From Euonymus europaeus (lineage: Eukaryota; Streptophyta; Magnoliopsida; Celastrales; Celastraceae), in the NCBI GenBank assembly GCA_963580455.1, contig OY756965.1:25952902-26016901 (forward strand): a DNA stretch of 64,000 nt. The letters run 5' to 3'. The notes under the pieces are model-generated. The model had not been told where the DNA came from, searched no databases, and saw only the letters and a program-made list of their open reading frames with translations. This document shows positions 39,186-60,100 of this stretch, piece after piece. A program made the translations under genes and the position numbers. Numbering within the stretch: the first letter of the stretch is position 1; the number at the start of each line of letters is the position of its first letter.

Positions 39186-39651
39186 TTACAACATGTCTCA
39201 GGCCAAATTTGGCCCAAAAAAAAGTAAAATTATATGACCAATGTTCATATGGAAGCCAAAAGTGAGGTCTGCAAGCCTCCAATATGAAGTTCCAAAAGAA
39301 AACACAATGAAAAACCAAGCAAACTCAAATCATTTTATGCAGGAACAAATGTCCATAACAATGAGACGATGACATCACTGGTTGTATCGATACATAATAA
39401 TCATCAAAGGGAAATGATTAAGACAACGACAGACGAAGGAAGGACGCCAAACTGAAATCCAGGCAGATTTCAAAGTTCATGGTGGATAATCGGTGACATA
39501 TCTCGTCTGATATGGTGATGCGCAACAGATTATGAAGTTCAACGATCTTGATTGGAGAGGGGAGAAAGGCGATATGTGAGAGAAAAAGTCCATTATGTGA
39601 TACAAAATTCTAGGCTTTTTTGTGTGTGTTGATGGGGATTAATTTGTTTTA
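39186..39651. other. Intergenic region
   Basis: AT-rich sequence without a recognisable gene or repeat. Confidence 0.35.
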
Positions 39652-40138
39652 AAACAGTGCTCAAGTATGGTGTTCTACATTCCAGATCGGATGTTGAAGG
39701 CAAGTATACCTTGTATATTAATGCAAGTCCGCACAACTTAACTTTGAACAAGCAATTTTCCAGTTGTCCTAAATGGGCCTGAAAAATATTGTTTGGGTTG
39801 TTTTGTGCAGGTTAAGGGTGTTGTGGCCCAAATTAATTATATCAAACTGTTTGTAGTTGGCAATTCATGTTCAAACTCCACCTGTGTGTGACGCAAGATG
39901 CCCAAGTCTAGCTCTCGATCCACACACGGACGTGCGAGGGGTGTTATAATATTGTCCAAGTCAGGGGTTCTACATCCCACATCGGATGTTGAGGGCAAAT
40001 ATGCCTTGTATATTAATGCAAGTCTGCACAACTTAACTTCGAACAAGCAGTTTTCCAATGGTCTCAAATGGGCATGAAAAATATTGGTTGTGTTGTTTTC
40101 TGCGGGTTAAGGTGTTGTGCCCCAAATTAATTATATCA
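39652..40138 (+). repeat. Direct repeat pair with snRNA-like promoter motifs
   Basis: Two copies of a ~180-bp unit (about 39655-39840 and 39955-40138) separated by about 115 bp. Each contains, in order, a USE-like motif, a TATATTAA, and a conserved tail ending CCCAAATTAATTATATCAA. They could be terminal repeats of a very short retroelement or a local duplication. No primer-binding site is evident. Confidence 0.6.
39974..40016 (+). promoter_or_regulatory. Plant snRNA-type USE plus TATA
   Basis: ATCCCACATCG (39974-39984) is an exact match to the plant upstream sequence element RTCCCACATCG. TATATTAA (40009-40016) follows after 24 bases, the spacing known for Pol III-type plant snRNA genes such as U6. 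A T6 run lies at about 40153-40158. Any RNA would start near 40040; it matches no snRNA I recognise. Confidence 0.45.
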
Positions 40139-40199
40139 ATTTGTCACATGAATTTTTTATTTTTTATTTAGAAAATAAATCATGTCATTACTTACATAC

Positions 40200-41718
40200 T
40201 GTTTGGATGGAGAAGAAAGAGAGGAGAGAGAAGAATTAAGAAGTAAAATGGAGAGAGGAAAAAGAAGAATGTTTAGGAGGAGGGGGGCAAATTTTGGGGG
40301 AAGAGATGAGAGGCAAAACAAGTGGGCCCACAGGTTTTATTTTCCTCCCAATTTAGAGGGAAAAGCCGATGGAACAGGTAAAGTAGTGGGTCCCATCCAC
40401 TACTTTACAATTTTATCCCTCATATTTGATGTATATTACAGTATATAGCAAAACCTATAAATGAGAAAATTCATTGTAAAATCAAAATCAGAAAATATAT
40501 AAATATAAAATCCTCTGAAACTAAAAAAACAGAGGAAATAAGTAACAGTAGCAATTCCATAAACCATACACAAATCAAACAGAAAGAGATAACAAAAATC
40601 ATTAACTAATACTAAAACGAAATAAAATTCATCATTAATGATAACATAAAGTTAACTAACATAATAAGTGAACTAACATAAATCATGAACAAAATCATTT
40701 GAATTAAACATAAAAATACTCCTAGATCTAAAAAAATAATCCAGAAATAACAAATTAAAACATGTAATGAAAAATTAAGATAAATCGAAACTCAAAAAAC
40801 AATAATCAACAAAAATCATCTGAAACAGTAACAACAAAACCATTTCATTAAACATATTAAAAAAATACTCCTAGGACTACGAAAATACTCCAGAAACAAA
40901 AATTGAAGACATTAAATGATAAATTATGAAAGCTTCAAACTCAAAAGCTCATAATGAAAACAATCCTCTAAAATAGTATCAACAAAATCATTTGAATTAA
41001 ACATAAAGAATACTCCTAGATCTAAGAAAATACTCTAGAAACAACAAATCAAAACATCGAATGGTAAATTCAGATAGTTCGAAGCTGAAAAACTCATGAT
41101 CAACAAAAATCCTCTAAAAAAGTAACTGAAAATGAGATGCAATCAACAGCTGTAATCGAATGAATAAAATCTTATTATTACCTATTTCAACCAAAGAATC
41201 AATCAGAAGTTATAGTCGAACAAAATCGAAAGTGTGATAATGATTTTTTTTGAATGAAGAAACGTAAGCTCGGGAGGCTAAGCTTCACGTGAATAGTATC
41301 AGTTCCAAAAACCGAAATCTGTTAATTAGGTATAAGTAAGGGCAAATTTGTCATATTATTAAATGAAATATTAGGTTTGTCCTTATTGGGTTAAAACACA
41401 AAAACTTAAGGATGTATTGTGCCACCAAAAGTATTAAAATACTTTATGGAATAAGAAGCCCATTTAAAGGACTTTTCACCAAAAAAAACCTATATATAAT
41501 TATAAAGCATGGAACCCACCTGATATTATATAAATTTTTATATAATTATAATATAGATAAATAAATATATAATAATACATATATAAATTAGTATCAAGGG
41601 TAATATGTTAAATTTATATCAATATTACAAATCATAAAAACACTTTTTCATTTTTTCTTCTCCTCCCTTCTCTTTTCTATTCCTTTCAAAATTTTATTCC
41701 CCTCCTACTTTCCAAACA
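40200..41718. mobile_element. Possible large MITE-like element with TGTTTGGA ends
   Basis: TGTTTGGA at the left and TCCAAACA at the right, a purine-rich left subterminal part (GAGGAGAGAGAAGAA) and pyrimidine-rich right part (TTCTTCTCCTCCC). It contains the tandem repeat at 40680-41120. No clear TSD, so limits are tentative. Confidence 0.35.
40680..41120. repeat. Tandem repeat, three units of about 147 bp
   Basis: The word ACTCCTAG recurs at 40718, 40867 and 41012, with surrounding phrases (AATCATTTGAATTAAACATA..., ...CCAGAAACAACAAAT...) aligned, giving periods of 149 and 145 bp. A-rich and non-coding. Confidence 0.6.
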
Positions 41719-41762
41719 ACGCGTTAGTGTCAACTTGACAAAAAATGGACGAAAAATCTTAT

Positions 41763-42073
41763 AATAGCACATGCAATGGTGTGTGTTTAATGGAGATATT
41801 AGATATTATTGGAATGTATGTTTTTGCTGATGTAGCTGTATTCAGATATGTGTTTTGTTGATATGATTGTATTGAAAGATGTGTTTTGGTGGGACCAATC
41901 TTGATTTTTGTGTAGTTTTGTTGTGGAAAGGATGTAGGAAAAGAAAATAGTTGGTTTAAATAATAGAGAAAAGAATAATTGTATTGAGAGATGTGTTTTG
42001 CTGATGTGACTGCATTCAAATATATATTTTGATAATATGACTGTATTGAGAAATCTGTCTGTCATGTGCTCTA
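41763..42073. mobile_element. MITE-like element related to 16395-16824
   Basis: Inverted ends (AGCACATG... / ...CATGTGCT) and internal words such as GAGATGTGTTTTGCTGATGTG, the reverse complement of the repeated words of the element at 16395-16824. Non-coding. Confidence 0.5.
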
Positions 42074-42271
42074 AAGGGCAAACGTGCCCGATCTGTGAAA
42101 CCGCACGGATTTATTTGACACGAAATGATACTCCCAAGAAAAAACCACAAGGACTTTTCGGATGCTCCCAAGAAATGATACGTTTCTAACAGTAGGTTTT
42201 TTCAGTTCCAACGGCTACAGCCACGAGGGCCACAATAAATCAGACACGGCAACGAACCACAAATGCTAGAA

Positions 42272-42330
42272 ACGTCATGGGTGAGCGAATCAACGAACCT
42301 ACCTCTGATGTCCACGGCATTTTATAAAAA
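42272..42330 (+). promoter_or_regulatory. Core promoter of OPR copy 4
   Basis: ACGTCA (42272-42277) and TATAAAAA (42323-42330), about 108 bases before the ATG. Confidence 0.6.
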
Positions 42331-42437
42331 GGGTCCTCTTCTTTGTAATCTTACATCGAATATCTTCACTCAATTTCTTACAGATTGTTTGTTTTGTTGA
42401 TCTTTTACGAGTTAATATCAAATCCAACAAAATTGAA

Positions 42438-45554
<3,117 letters not shown>

Positions 45555-46620
45555 CTTTCTTGAGGAGGAAAGATTTCACCAATTGTTTGCTTGCTTTCAT
45601 TCGATTTTTTCCTAGTGTTTACGCTTTTTGAGTGAATAATTGTAATTTGTATGGATGATCGTGATAAACTCCCATTCCTACATTCGTGAAATCTGCTGAC
45701 CAAAATGGAATTTGTGTGTCTAATATTGATCTTCTGGCTTTTTCTGAGTGATATTTTGACCTCTTGAAGATGACCAATAACCCTGTATTGTATGGATGGT
45801 TAAAAAATTTATAGTTTCATTTCTACAACATGACGTACCAAAAATGGAAGAGGATTTTGTGTATGGATGGCAAAACTCTTTTGAACACAAGTTAGGTTCA
45901 GCATTCGGATTAAAACACAAAGATTTCGTCTAGTTTAAAATTGAGTTTGGGTTCAAACACAAAAATTTTGTCCAATTTTATTGTCTTGATATTATCCCGA
46001 ATTAAATAAGTTTGATTTATGTGTTCGGATTTAAACCAATCTGAGTCTAGACGTGTAAATATTTGCAACAACTACGTTTTTCGACCTGAAATTTATTTTT
46101 TCCATCCTTCAATTTTTATGGTTATATCCCAAGTTAAATGGCTCCAGTTTGACAATAGCGCAAATGTCCGAAAATGATAAATATCCAAGAGCAATTATCC
46201 AAAAGTGTGAAAAGTGAGTGAGGTTTATGATTTTGAATTTTTAAATTTAAAATGAAGTCAAATCTTATGATTCTAATAGATGCCACATGTATTATGGATA
46301 GTGTAGGGATATTTTTCTTAGAGATGTTTAGCACCACCAAAAAATATATTTTTATTTATATAATTAAATGTTTTGAAAGATCTAGTACTTAAAAAAAAAA
46401 AAAAACTCTCTTATGCAATTAAAAAAAGAAAAAGAAAAAAGACACAGAGATGTTATAACGTGTGGTTGGTGGACGAAAAATAGTGTTGTTTTTGATATTT
46501 TCGTCAGCTGACTCGACAAGTCAATTTGTTCCGTCAAAGAAATGATTCCAAGGACAAAAGTGTGGTACATTTAGAGAGATGAAGGACTAAAGTGAGACAA
46601 AAAGTAGTTTAGACGAAAAA
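45555..46620. other. Spacer between OPR copies 4 and 5
   Basis: Paralogous to 23260-24112. No gene; the end nearest copy 5 carries a promoter deletion. Confidence 0.6.
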
Positions 46621-46709
46621 TACATCGAATCGAATATCTTCCATCGAATTCCTTTCCATTGTTGTTTTGTAGATTTTACAAGTTAATATCCATATACATC
46701 AAAATTGAA

Positions 46710-49596
<2,887 letters not shown>

Positions 49597-51053
49597 CTTC
49601 CCAACGAGGAAAGGTTCCATCAATTGTTGACTTGGCATGTCATGCTTTGCATGTTAGAATATTATGTGATTGTAGTAGTGCCTAGTGTGCAAGTTTATTC
49701 TAGAAGCTGTGATTTATCAAAGTCGAAATCGTGTACTCTTGGCTTGTACTGGTTTTGTAGCAGACTGAAATTGAATGAAATAGAAAGTTCTTTGTGAGAC
49801 TCTGTCTTTGATCATACATTCTCTGCTTCTCCTTCACTTCGGTATGTTTGTTTTTCTTGTTGTGGAAGGCTTAGCTAGCTGGCGGCGTTGTTGTTGATTT
49901 GGAGTTGCGGATTGTAGGCTTTCTGGCGTGCTGGGAGTGCACTCGGGGTTTTTTAGCAGCTGAAAATGGTAACCTTGATGTTTCAACGGAATCACTCAAA
50001 GGATTTCATAGTAAACTCCCATTGCTTCATTCATGAAATCTTCTGTCTTTATTGTATGATTCCTTCAACTTGCCTGGTCCATTATGCCCAGTGCCCACAA
50101 AAAATACAGGTCGAGCACTTGTTAAAGCATCCTTGACTAAATTATATAATTAACTAATGAAATCATGCGAGACAAAAGGGAAGAAAAAAAAAACTACCTT
50201 TTTCGCTGTATTTTTATATAAAAAATTATCGTAATTGTTGTTGCTGCCATTTCATGGTAAATAATGGGAGAGAAAAGAAGAAGAAAACCACTTTTTTACT
50301 ATATTCTTTATGTAAAAAAATTGAATAATGTTAAAGACGCTTAATTTATGGTTTACATTTTAATATTTTATCATCAATTTATGTTTGTGAAATAATCATT
50401 GATTATAATATCTTACACGTCACATGGATTGGAAGTAAAATAGAAGTTACAACATGAAGAAAAATATGCTTATTGAGTCGATTTGGCAAACCATTTGAAA
50501 ATAGCTTATATATTTTTCAGTTATCAAAATTTTCAATCCAAGTAGTATTTAAAATAGGATAAATATAGCATTTTGAGTAAAGTTGCATTTGAGTAACATT
50601 CTGTTTATTCATTCTTTGGACCCAATGTCTTCAACAAATTCTTCATGAAGTGTTTTCCACTCTAGTCACTGTTATTGCAATGAAACCTAGTATATAGTTG
50701 ATGGATGAAAAATATATTTTTGTCTTTGATTTTGAGTGCACGTGTACTGTCTCTCCTACATGAAGCCAATTGGCTTGAAAAGTCAATTTTCTCATACTTG
50801 TTTACATTTTTAGGAAATTGGTTTCTAGAGGTTTTGAAAATGCCTCAAATAAGGATGTCTTGATAGTTTTTGAAATTCATTGTGTAACAAAATAATAATT
50901 TAATATTTTTAAAAATTTTCATAACCTGTGTTTTAATACTTTCCTAAGTATTGGATTGGACTGTTTTAAAAACCGCTATTAAAATTATCCAAAACAGCTA
51001 GTATCATAACCGCTGAGAGATAGTACACTTGTAAGATACCTCAAAACCGCTAT
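49597..51053. other. 3' flank of OPR copy 5 and spacer
   Basis: Part (about 49600-49975) is repeated inverted at 55545-55918. About 50150-50600 is paralogous to 24770-26130 but lacks the composite insertion. No gene. Confidence 0.55.
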
Positions 51054-51061
51054 CTTATAAG

Positions 51062-51617
51062 TAGGGGGTGTCCGTTCGGTTTTCGGTTCGGTTTTTAATC
51101 GAAATCGAAATGTTCGAATTGATTCGGTTATGAAATTTTAAAATCCATAATTGAAAAATATATATCGGATAACCAATTCGAAAAAATCAAACTTTTTCAG
51201 TTCGATTTGGATCGGATTTCGGTTTTGAAAATTAAAAAACATTTTATCAATCTAGTATGATTAAAAAAAATCAAGGATAATTAGAGGACTAAAACTATTA
51301 GAAATCAAAAAAATTAAAATAATATAAACACATAAATAATATTATTTTCAATGGAGTGAGTGAAATAGTGAGGGAGGGGAAGACATGTATTTTAAGCAAA
51401 TATGGATAAATTAGAAATTGTATTTGAGCATAGTTGTTTAATTTTTTTAGCCTTAATTATTTAAATAAATAAATATATAAAACATAATAAAAAATTATTT
51501 TATTTTTTCGGCTAAATCCGAATTCGAAACCGTTTACCAAAAAATCGAAACAAAAAAACCAAATAGCCACGGTTCAGATTGATTCCTCGGTTGCGGATCT
51601 GATTTGGACAATCCCTA
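51062..51617. mobile_element. hAT-like non-autonomous element
   Basis: 556 bp starting TAGGGGGTGTCCGTTCGG and ending GGACAATCCCTA, with 8-bp flanks CTTATAAG (51054-51061) and CTTTTAAG (51618-51625) agreeing at 7 of 8, as for hAT elements. The ends are rich in TTCGGTTCGG words, a style common in plant hAT MITEs. It lies directly before the TATA region of OPR copy 6. Confidence 0.65.
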
Positions 51618-51650
51618 CTTTTAAGTCCTCCCCTGATGTCTACGGCATCA

Positions 51651-51658
51651 TATAAAAA
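51651..51658 (+). promoter_or_regulatory. TATA box of OPR copy 6
   Basis: TATAAAAA, 115 bases before the ATG. The ACGTCA part of the module is missing; a hAT-like element ends 34 bases upstream. Confidence 0.5.
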
Positions 51659-51772
51659 GGGCCCTCCTCTTAATTTGTAATCCTACATCGAATCAAATAT
51701 CTTCCATCGAATTCCTTTCCATTGTTGTTTTGTTGATCTTAGAAGTTAATATCCAAAAACATCAAAATTGAA

Positions 51773-54434
<2,662 letters not shown>

Positions 54435-55863
54435 CTTTACTAAGGAGGAAAGGTTTCATCCGTTATTTGCTTGATGTTTTCTTACTGCTGCGTTTCTTTT
54501 CCTTAAAATAATCCTATTGATTGCGCTGTATGATCATTGTAAACTCTCATCGCCACATTCGTGAAATCTGCTTATCAAAATGGAATTCTTGTGTCCAGCA
54601 TTGATCTTCTGGATCTGGTTTTTTAGAATGAGATTTTTTTTTGTTGAAGATAACCAAGAATGGAAGAGGACTCTACAGATGTCGAGATATAGGCAAAAAT
54701 CTGTAGAGAAATAAAATTTACTTTAGAGTTTAGATTACATAAATATATTTGTTACACAGTAACACTATCTATCTTTATGTATGCCCAGCACACTAATATA
54801 AGGTTTGAATTGTTATTCCGGTCTTGATATCTTTATGTATGCCCAGCATATAGATAGTACCAAGTTTAACCTCTCTCTCAGATAAAAATGGGTCGGGTTT
54901 GCCATTAGTTTAGATATGCAATTGACCTGATAAGTACCGGTAAAACTTAAGATTTAATTTAATCCCATGAAACATAAGACCCACACGAGTCATAGGTTAA
55001 AAAAATTAAACTAAGGGCCTTTTATGTAGGGTACGCCCCAATAGAATTGAATATTTATACTAAGCAGGTCAATTGAGTGAGACCTAGGGGTGACAAAATT
55101 TCTGGGCCTCGCCCGCCCTGATTTTTTGATGCGGCGGGGTACCAAATATTATCCCGAGGACGGGTTGGGGATGCGATTTGAAGTTTCTCTGTCCCGCCCT
55201 TTAAGAAATACATATTATATACAAGTATATATACACACATATAGATTTTTTATATATGTTTATAAACCCTATAAACACACACACACACATATATATATAT
55301 ATGTGTGTATATATGTGTGTGTATGAATGTATAATAGAAATATATATTAATGTACCATATATATATAAAGTTATATTAATCTCAAGTTCTCAATGAAATA
55401 ATCATATGTTATATTGGATTCTTGATTAATTGAATATTAATTAAATATTTTTGACAATATAATAAATTAATAAATTAAAATCATATAAAATTTGAGTCAT
55501 TTAGCATTAATAGTTTACCATGAAAGTGATTCTGTTGGAACATAAAAACGTACCATTTTCAGCTTCTCAAGCAGCCTGAGTGCACTTCCAGCACGCCAGA
55601 AAGCCTACAACCAGCAACTCCAAATCAACAACAACGCCGGCAGCTAGCTAAGCCTTCCACAACAAGAAAAACAAACATACCGAAGTGAAGGAGAAGCAGA
55701 GAATGTATGATCAAAGACAAAATCTCACAAAGAACTTTTTATTTCATTCAATATCAGTCTGCTACAAAACCAGTACAAGCCAAGAGTACACGATTTCGAC
55801 TTTGACACATCACAGCTTCTAGAATAAACTTGCACACTAGGCACTGCTGCAATCACATAATAT
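54435..55863. other. 3' flank of OPR copy 6, microsatellite and spacer
   Basis: 54435-55085 is paralogous to the flank of copy 3. A GC-rich segment follows (about 55086-55205). A compound CA/TA/TG microsatellite at about 55274-55323 forms a palindrome. From about 55545 the sequence is an inverted copy of the copy 5 3' flank. Confidence 0.5.
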
Positions 55864-55866
55864 TCA

Positions 55867-56480
<614 letters not shown>

Positions 56481-56485
56481 ACGGT

Positions 56486-57061
56486 TGTTGAGGATTCTGA
56501 GTCAATTTGACACAAAGAAAACGAAACCGAAATATAAGGTGACACAAAGAAATTTACGTGGTTCGGTCAATGACCTACGTCCACGGGAGAGAAACACAAC
56601 ACTCTATTGAAGTAGTACAATTGGAGGAGGAGGTTACACAACTCTCATACTCAACTCACACATTTACGGTGTCTCTTCCTACACCTCTCTTTCTTTCTAC
56701 AACACTCTTTTTTTTTTCTTTTTGTCTTGCCTCTACAACTTACACACACACATCTCTTTATATAGAGATGAAAACTCAAATGTGAACATATAGAAAATAA
56801 AATCTAAAATGGAGGCTTGATGGGTTGGTGGTTGCCATCTTTGACAAGGTTGGTGAGTTGTCTTCATTGACAAACCATGGTGATGGCTTTGTTGTACAAT
56901 CTTGACAATGGTGGTGGTGGCTTGCATGACTTGGCAAAGGTGGTGGCTTCAAGCTTTGAACCTTGACTCAACAATGGTACATTGTTGAATCTTGAATGGA
57001 CAAACATGGTGGCTTGCATGCAAAGTCTAACTTTGCATGCAAGTTTGGTATGGACCTCACA
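56486..57061 (-). repeat. 3' LTR of Copia 2
   Basis: 576 bp; nearly identical to 61689-62255, with a longer T-run near 56707-56717. Confidence 0.9.
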
Positions 57062-57108
57062 ATTCTCCCCCTCCATACCTATAGGAGGAGAACACAGCTT
57101 GCCAATCT

Positions 57109-60100
57109 TCAGTTACTATCCATCCCGGCTATGTCCTGACATAGCCCGAGCTTCTCGCGAGTAACAACTTTTGTCAACATGTCTGCTGGATTCTTTTCTG
57201 TGTGAATCTTCACCAGTTTCAACAACTGTTCTTCAATCACTTCACGTATCCAGTGATAGCGAATATCAATGTGCTTTGTGCGGGAATGGTACATGGAATT
57301 CTTGCTCAAGTCTAGAGCACTCTGACTGTCACAATGTACCTTGAATTCCTCTTGATTAATACCAAGTTCCTGGAGAAACCGCTTTAGCCACAACATTTCT
57401 TTACCAGCTTCTGCTGCAGCAATATACTCTGCTTCTGTTGTAGACAAAGCAACACACTTCTGCAGTTTGGACTGCCATGACACAGCTCCCCCTGCAAAAG
57501 TGAAAACATACCCTGAAGTAGATTTTCTACTATCAGGATCACCAGCCATATCTGAATCAGTATAGCCATCCAGAACTGGATCTGCTCCCCCAAAGCACAA
57601 GCATAGCTTTGACGTACCCTTCAGGTACCTGAGAATCCATTTAACACCCTCCCAATGTTCTTTCCCTGGATTGGAAAGGAATCTGCTCACAACACCAACA
57701 GCGTGAGCAATATCTGGTCTTGTACACACCATTGCGTACATTAGACTACCGACTGCTGAAGAGTATGGTACTGCTTTCATCTCTTCAATCTCCTTCTCTG
57801 ATGAAGGACAAGATTTCTTGCTCAGCTGAAAATGGTTACCTAGCGGAGTGGTAACCTGCTTTGCATTTTTCATGTTAAACCTTTCAAGCACCCGTTTAAC
57901 ATAAGTTTCCTGTGACAGCCACAATTTCTTGGCTTTCCTGTCACGAACAATCTTCATGCCCAATATCTGCTGAGCTGGACCTAAGTCCTTCATGTCGAAG
58001 AACTGGAATAACTGGGCTTTCAAACTGTTAATCATGGCTACATCTTGGCCAACAATTAACATATCATCCACATATAGCAGTAATATCACAAAATTACCGT
58101 ATGGGAACTTTTGGACATAAACACACTGGTCTGCTGCACTCCTTTTGTAACCATGACCCATCATGAATGAGTCAAACTTTATGTACCACTGTCTCGGCGC
58201 TTGCTTAAGGCCGTAGAGACTTTTCTGCAGTTTGCAGACTAAGTGCTTCTTTTTAGGGACTTCAAACCCTTCTGGCTGCTCCATGTAGATTTCTTCCTCC
58301 AAATCACCATGGAGAAAAGCTGTTTTCACATCCATCTGTTCAAGCTCCAAATTCATGCTTGCTACTAGCCCAAGGATGACTCGGATTGATGTCATCTTTA
58401 CCACCGGTGAGAAAATCTCGTCAAAGTCAATTCCTTTCATCTGTTGAAAACCTTTGACGACCAATCGAGCTTTGTACTTCACAAGCTTTCCGTTGCCATC
58501 TTTCTTCAGCTTGAACACCCATTTGTTCTGCAGTGCTTTCTTCCCTTTAGGAAGTTTTACCAACTCGTAAGTTTGGTTTTTCTGCAAGGAATTCATTTCT
58601 TCTTGCATAGCCTGTATCCACTCACTGCTTTCAGCATGATTGTGAGCTTCTTGAAAACTCTCTGGCTCCCCCTCATCAGTAAGCAAAATATAGTCTGAAT
58701 CCGGATATCTCCTCGACGAAATCAGGGTACGGCCTCTCTGTGATCTTTCTGGCTGAGGTACAGCTACTAGAGGAGGTTGTGCTGGTTCTGCAGCTTCTGG
58801 TGGAGGGGGTTGTGGCTCCCCCTGCTCAACACCTTCGGTATCTTCTTCTTCTAAATCTTCCTCCTGCAATTCATCATTATTTGCAGGTGCCACTAGTGTA
58901 GGATCTGGAATGGTGTTGGCAACACTGGGAACAATGGACTTGGAAGATTTGTCCAAGTTCTCAAATACTTCATTTTCATGAAACACAACATCCCTGCTTC
59001 TGATAACCTTCTTATCAGTTGGTTCCCACAGTCTGTATCCGAATTCATCATCTCCATATCCGATGAAAATGCAAGGAATGGATCTGTTGTCGAGCTTCTG
59101 TCTCTGCTCCTTGGATACATGTGCAAAAGATTTGCACCCAAACACTCTCAAGTGTGAATAGGAAATATTCCTGCCAGACCACACCTTCTCCGGAATTTCG
59201 AAATTCAGCGGTGCTGACGGTGATCTGTTGATCAAATAGCGGGCAACACGAACTGCTTCACCCCAGAATGGCTTTGGCAGCTTTGCCATACTGAGCATGC
59301 ACCTTGCTCGTTCCATAATGGTTCGATTCATCCTCTCGGCTACACCATTATGTTGTCGGGTACGTGGGACCGTCTTCTCGTGCCGAATACCACGTTCAGC
59401 ACAATATGCTTCAAATTCTCTGGAAACGTACTCGCCTCCATTGTCTGACCGGAGGCACTTCAGCTTCTTTCCGGTCTCCCTTTCCACCATAGCGTGGAAA
59501 TTCTTGAAATTCTCAAACACCTGATCCTTGGTTCTGAGAAAATATACCCACACCTTCCTTGAAGCATCATCAATAAAAGTCAGGAAATATCTGTTACCTC
59601 CCAAAGACTCTTCTTCTAGAGGACCACAGACATCAGAGTGTACCAAACTCAGCAACTCTGACCTTTTCGTGGAAGATGTATTGAATGAGACTCTGTGCTG
59701 CTTCCCGAATAAGCAATGATCACAAGAGTTCAGCGGAATATCTTTAGACACTTTGATGAGTGCCTTCTTTGACAGGGTGGACAACCCTTTTTCTCCCATG
59801 TGACCGAGTCTCTTGTGCCAGAGATTTGGAGAAGTCTCTTCCTCCACAGCATTGATGCTTTCTGAACATACTTTGGCCTGTGTTCTATACAATGTGCCAC
59901 AAATATGTCCTCTGGCATAAGTCAAAGCACCTTTCGCCAACTTCCAGGTGCCATTGCCGAAATGATTGTGATAGCCCTGTTTATCAAAAGCATTCACAGC
60001 AATAAGATTGAACCGGAGGTCTGGGACGTGTCGAACGTCCTTCAACACCATAGCACATCCAAGATTTGTCTTGACATGCACATCACCAATGGCCACAATC

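Noticed and set aside
39652..40138. TRIM/Cassandra-type retroelement
   Set aside because: Two direct repeats exist, but no primer-binding site, polypurine tract, 5S rRNA segment or TSD was seen.
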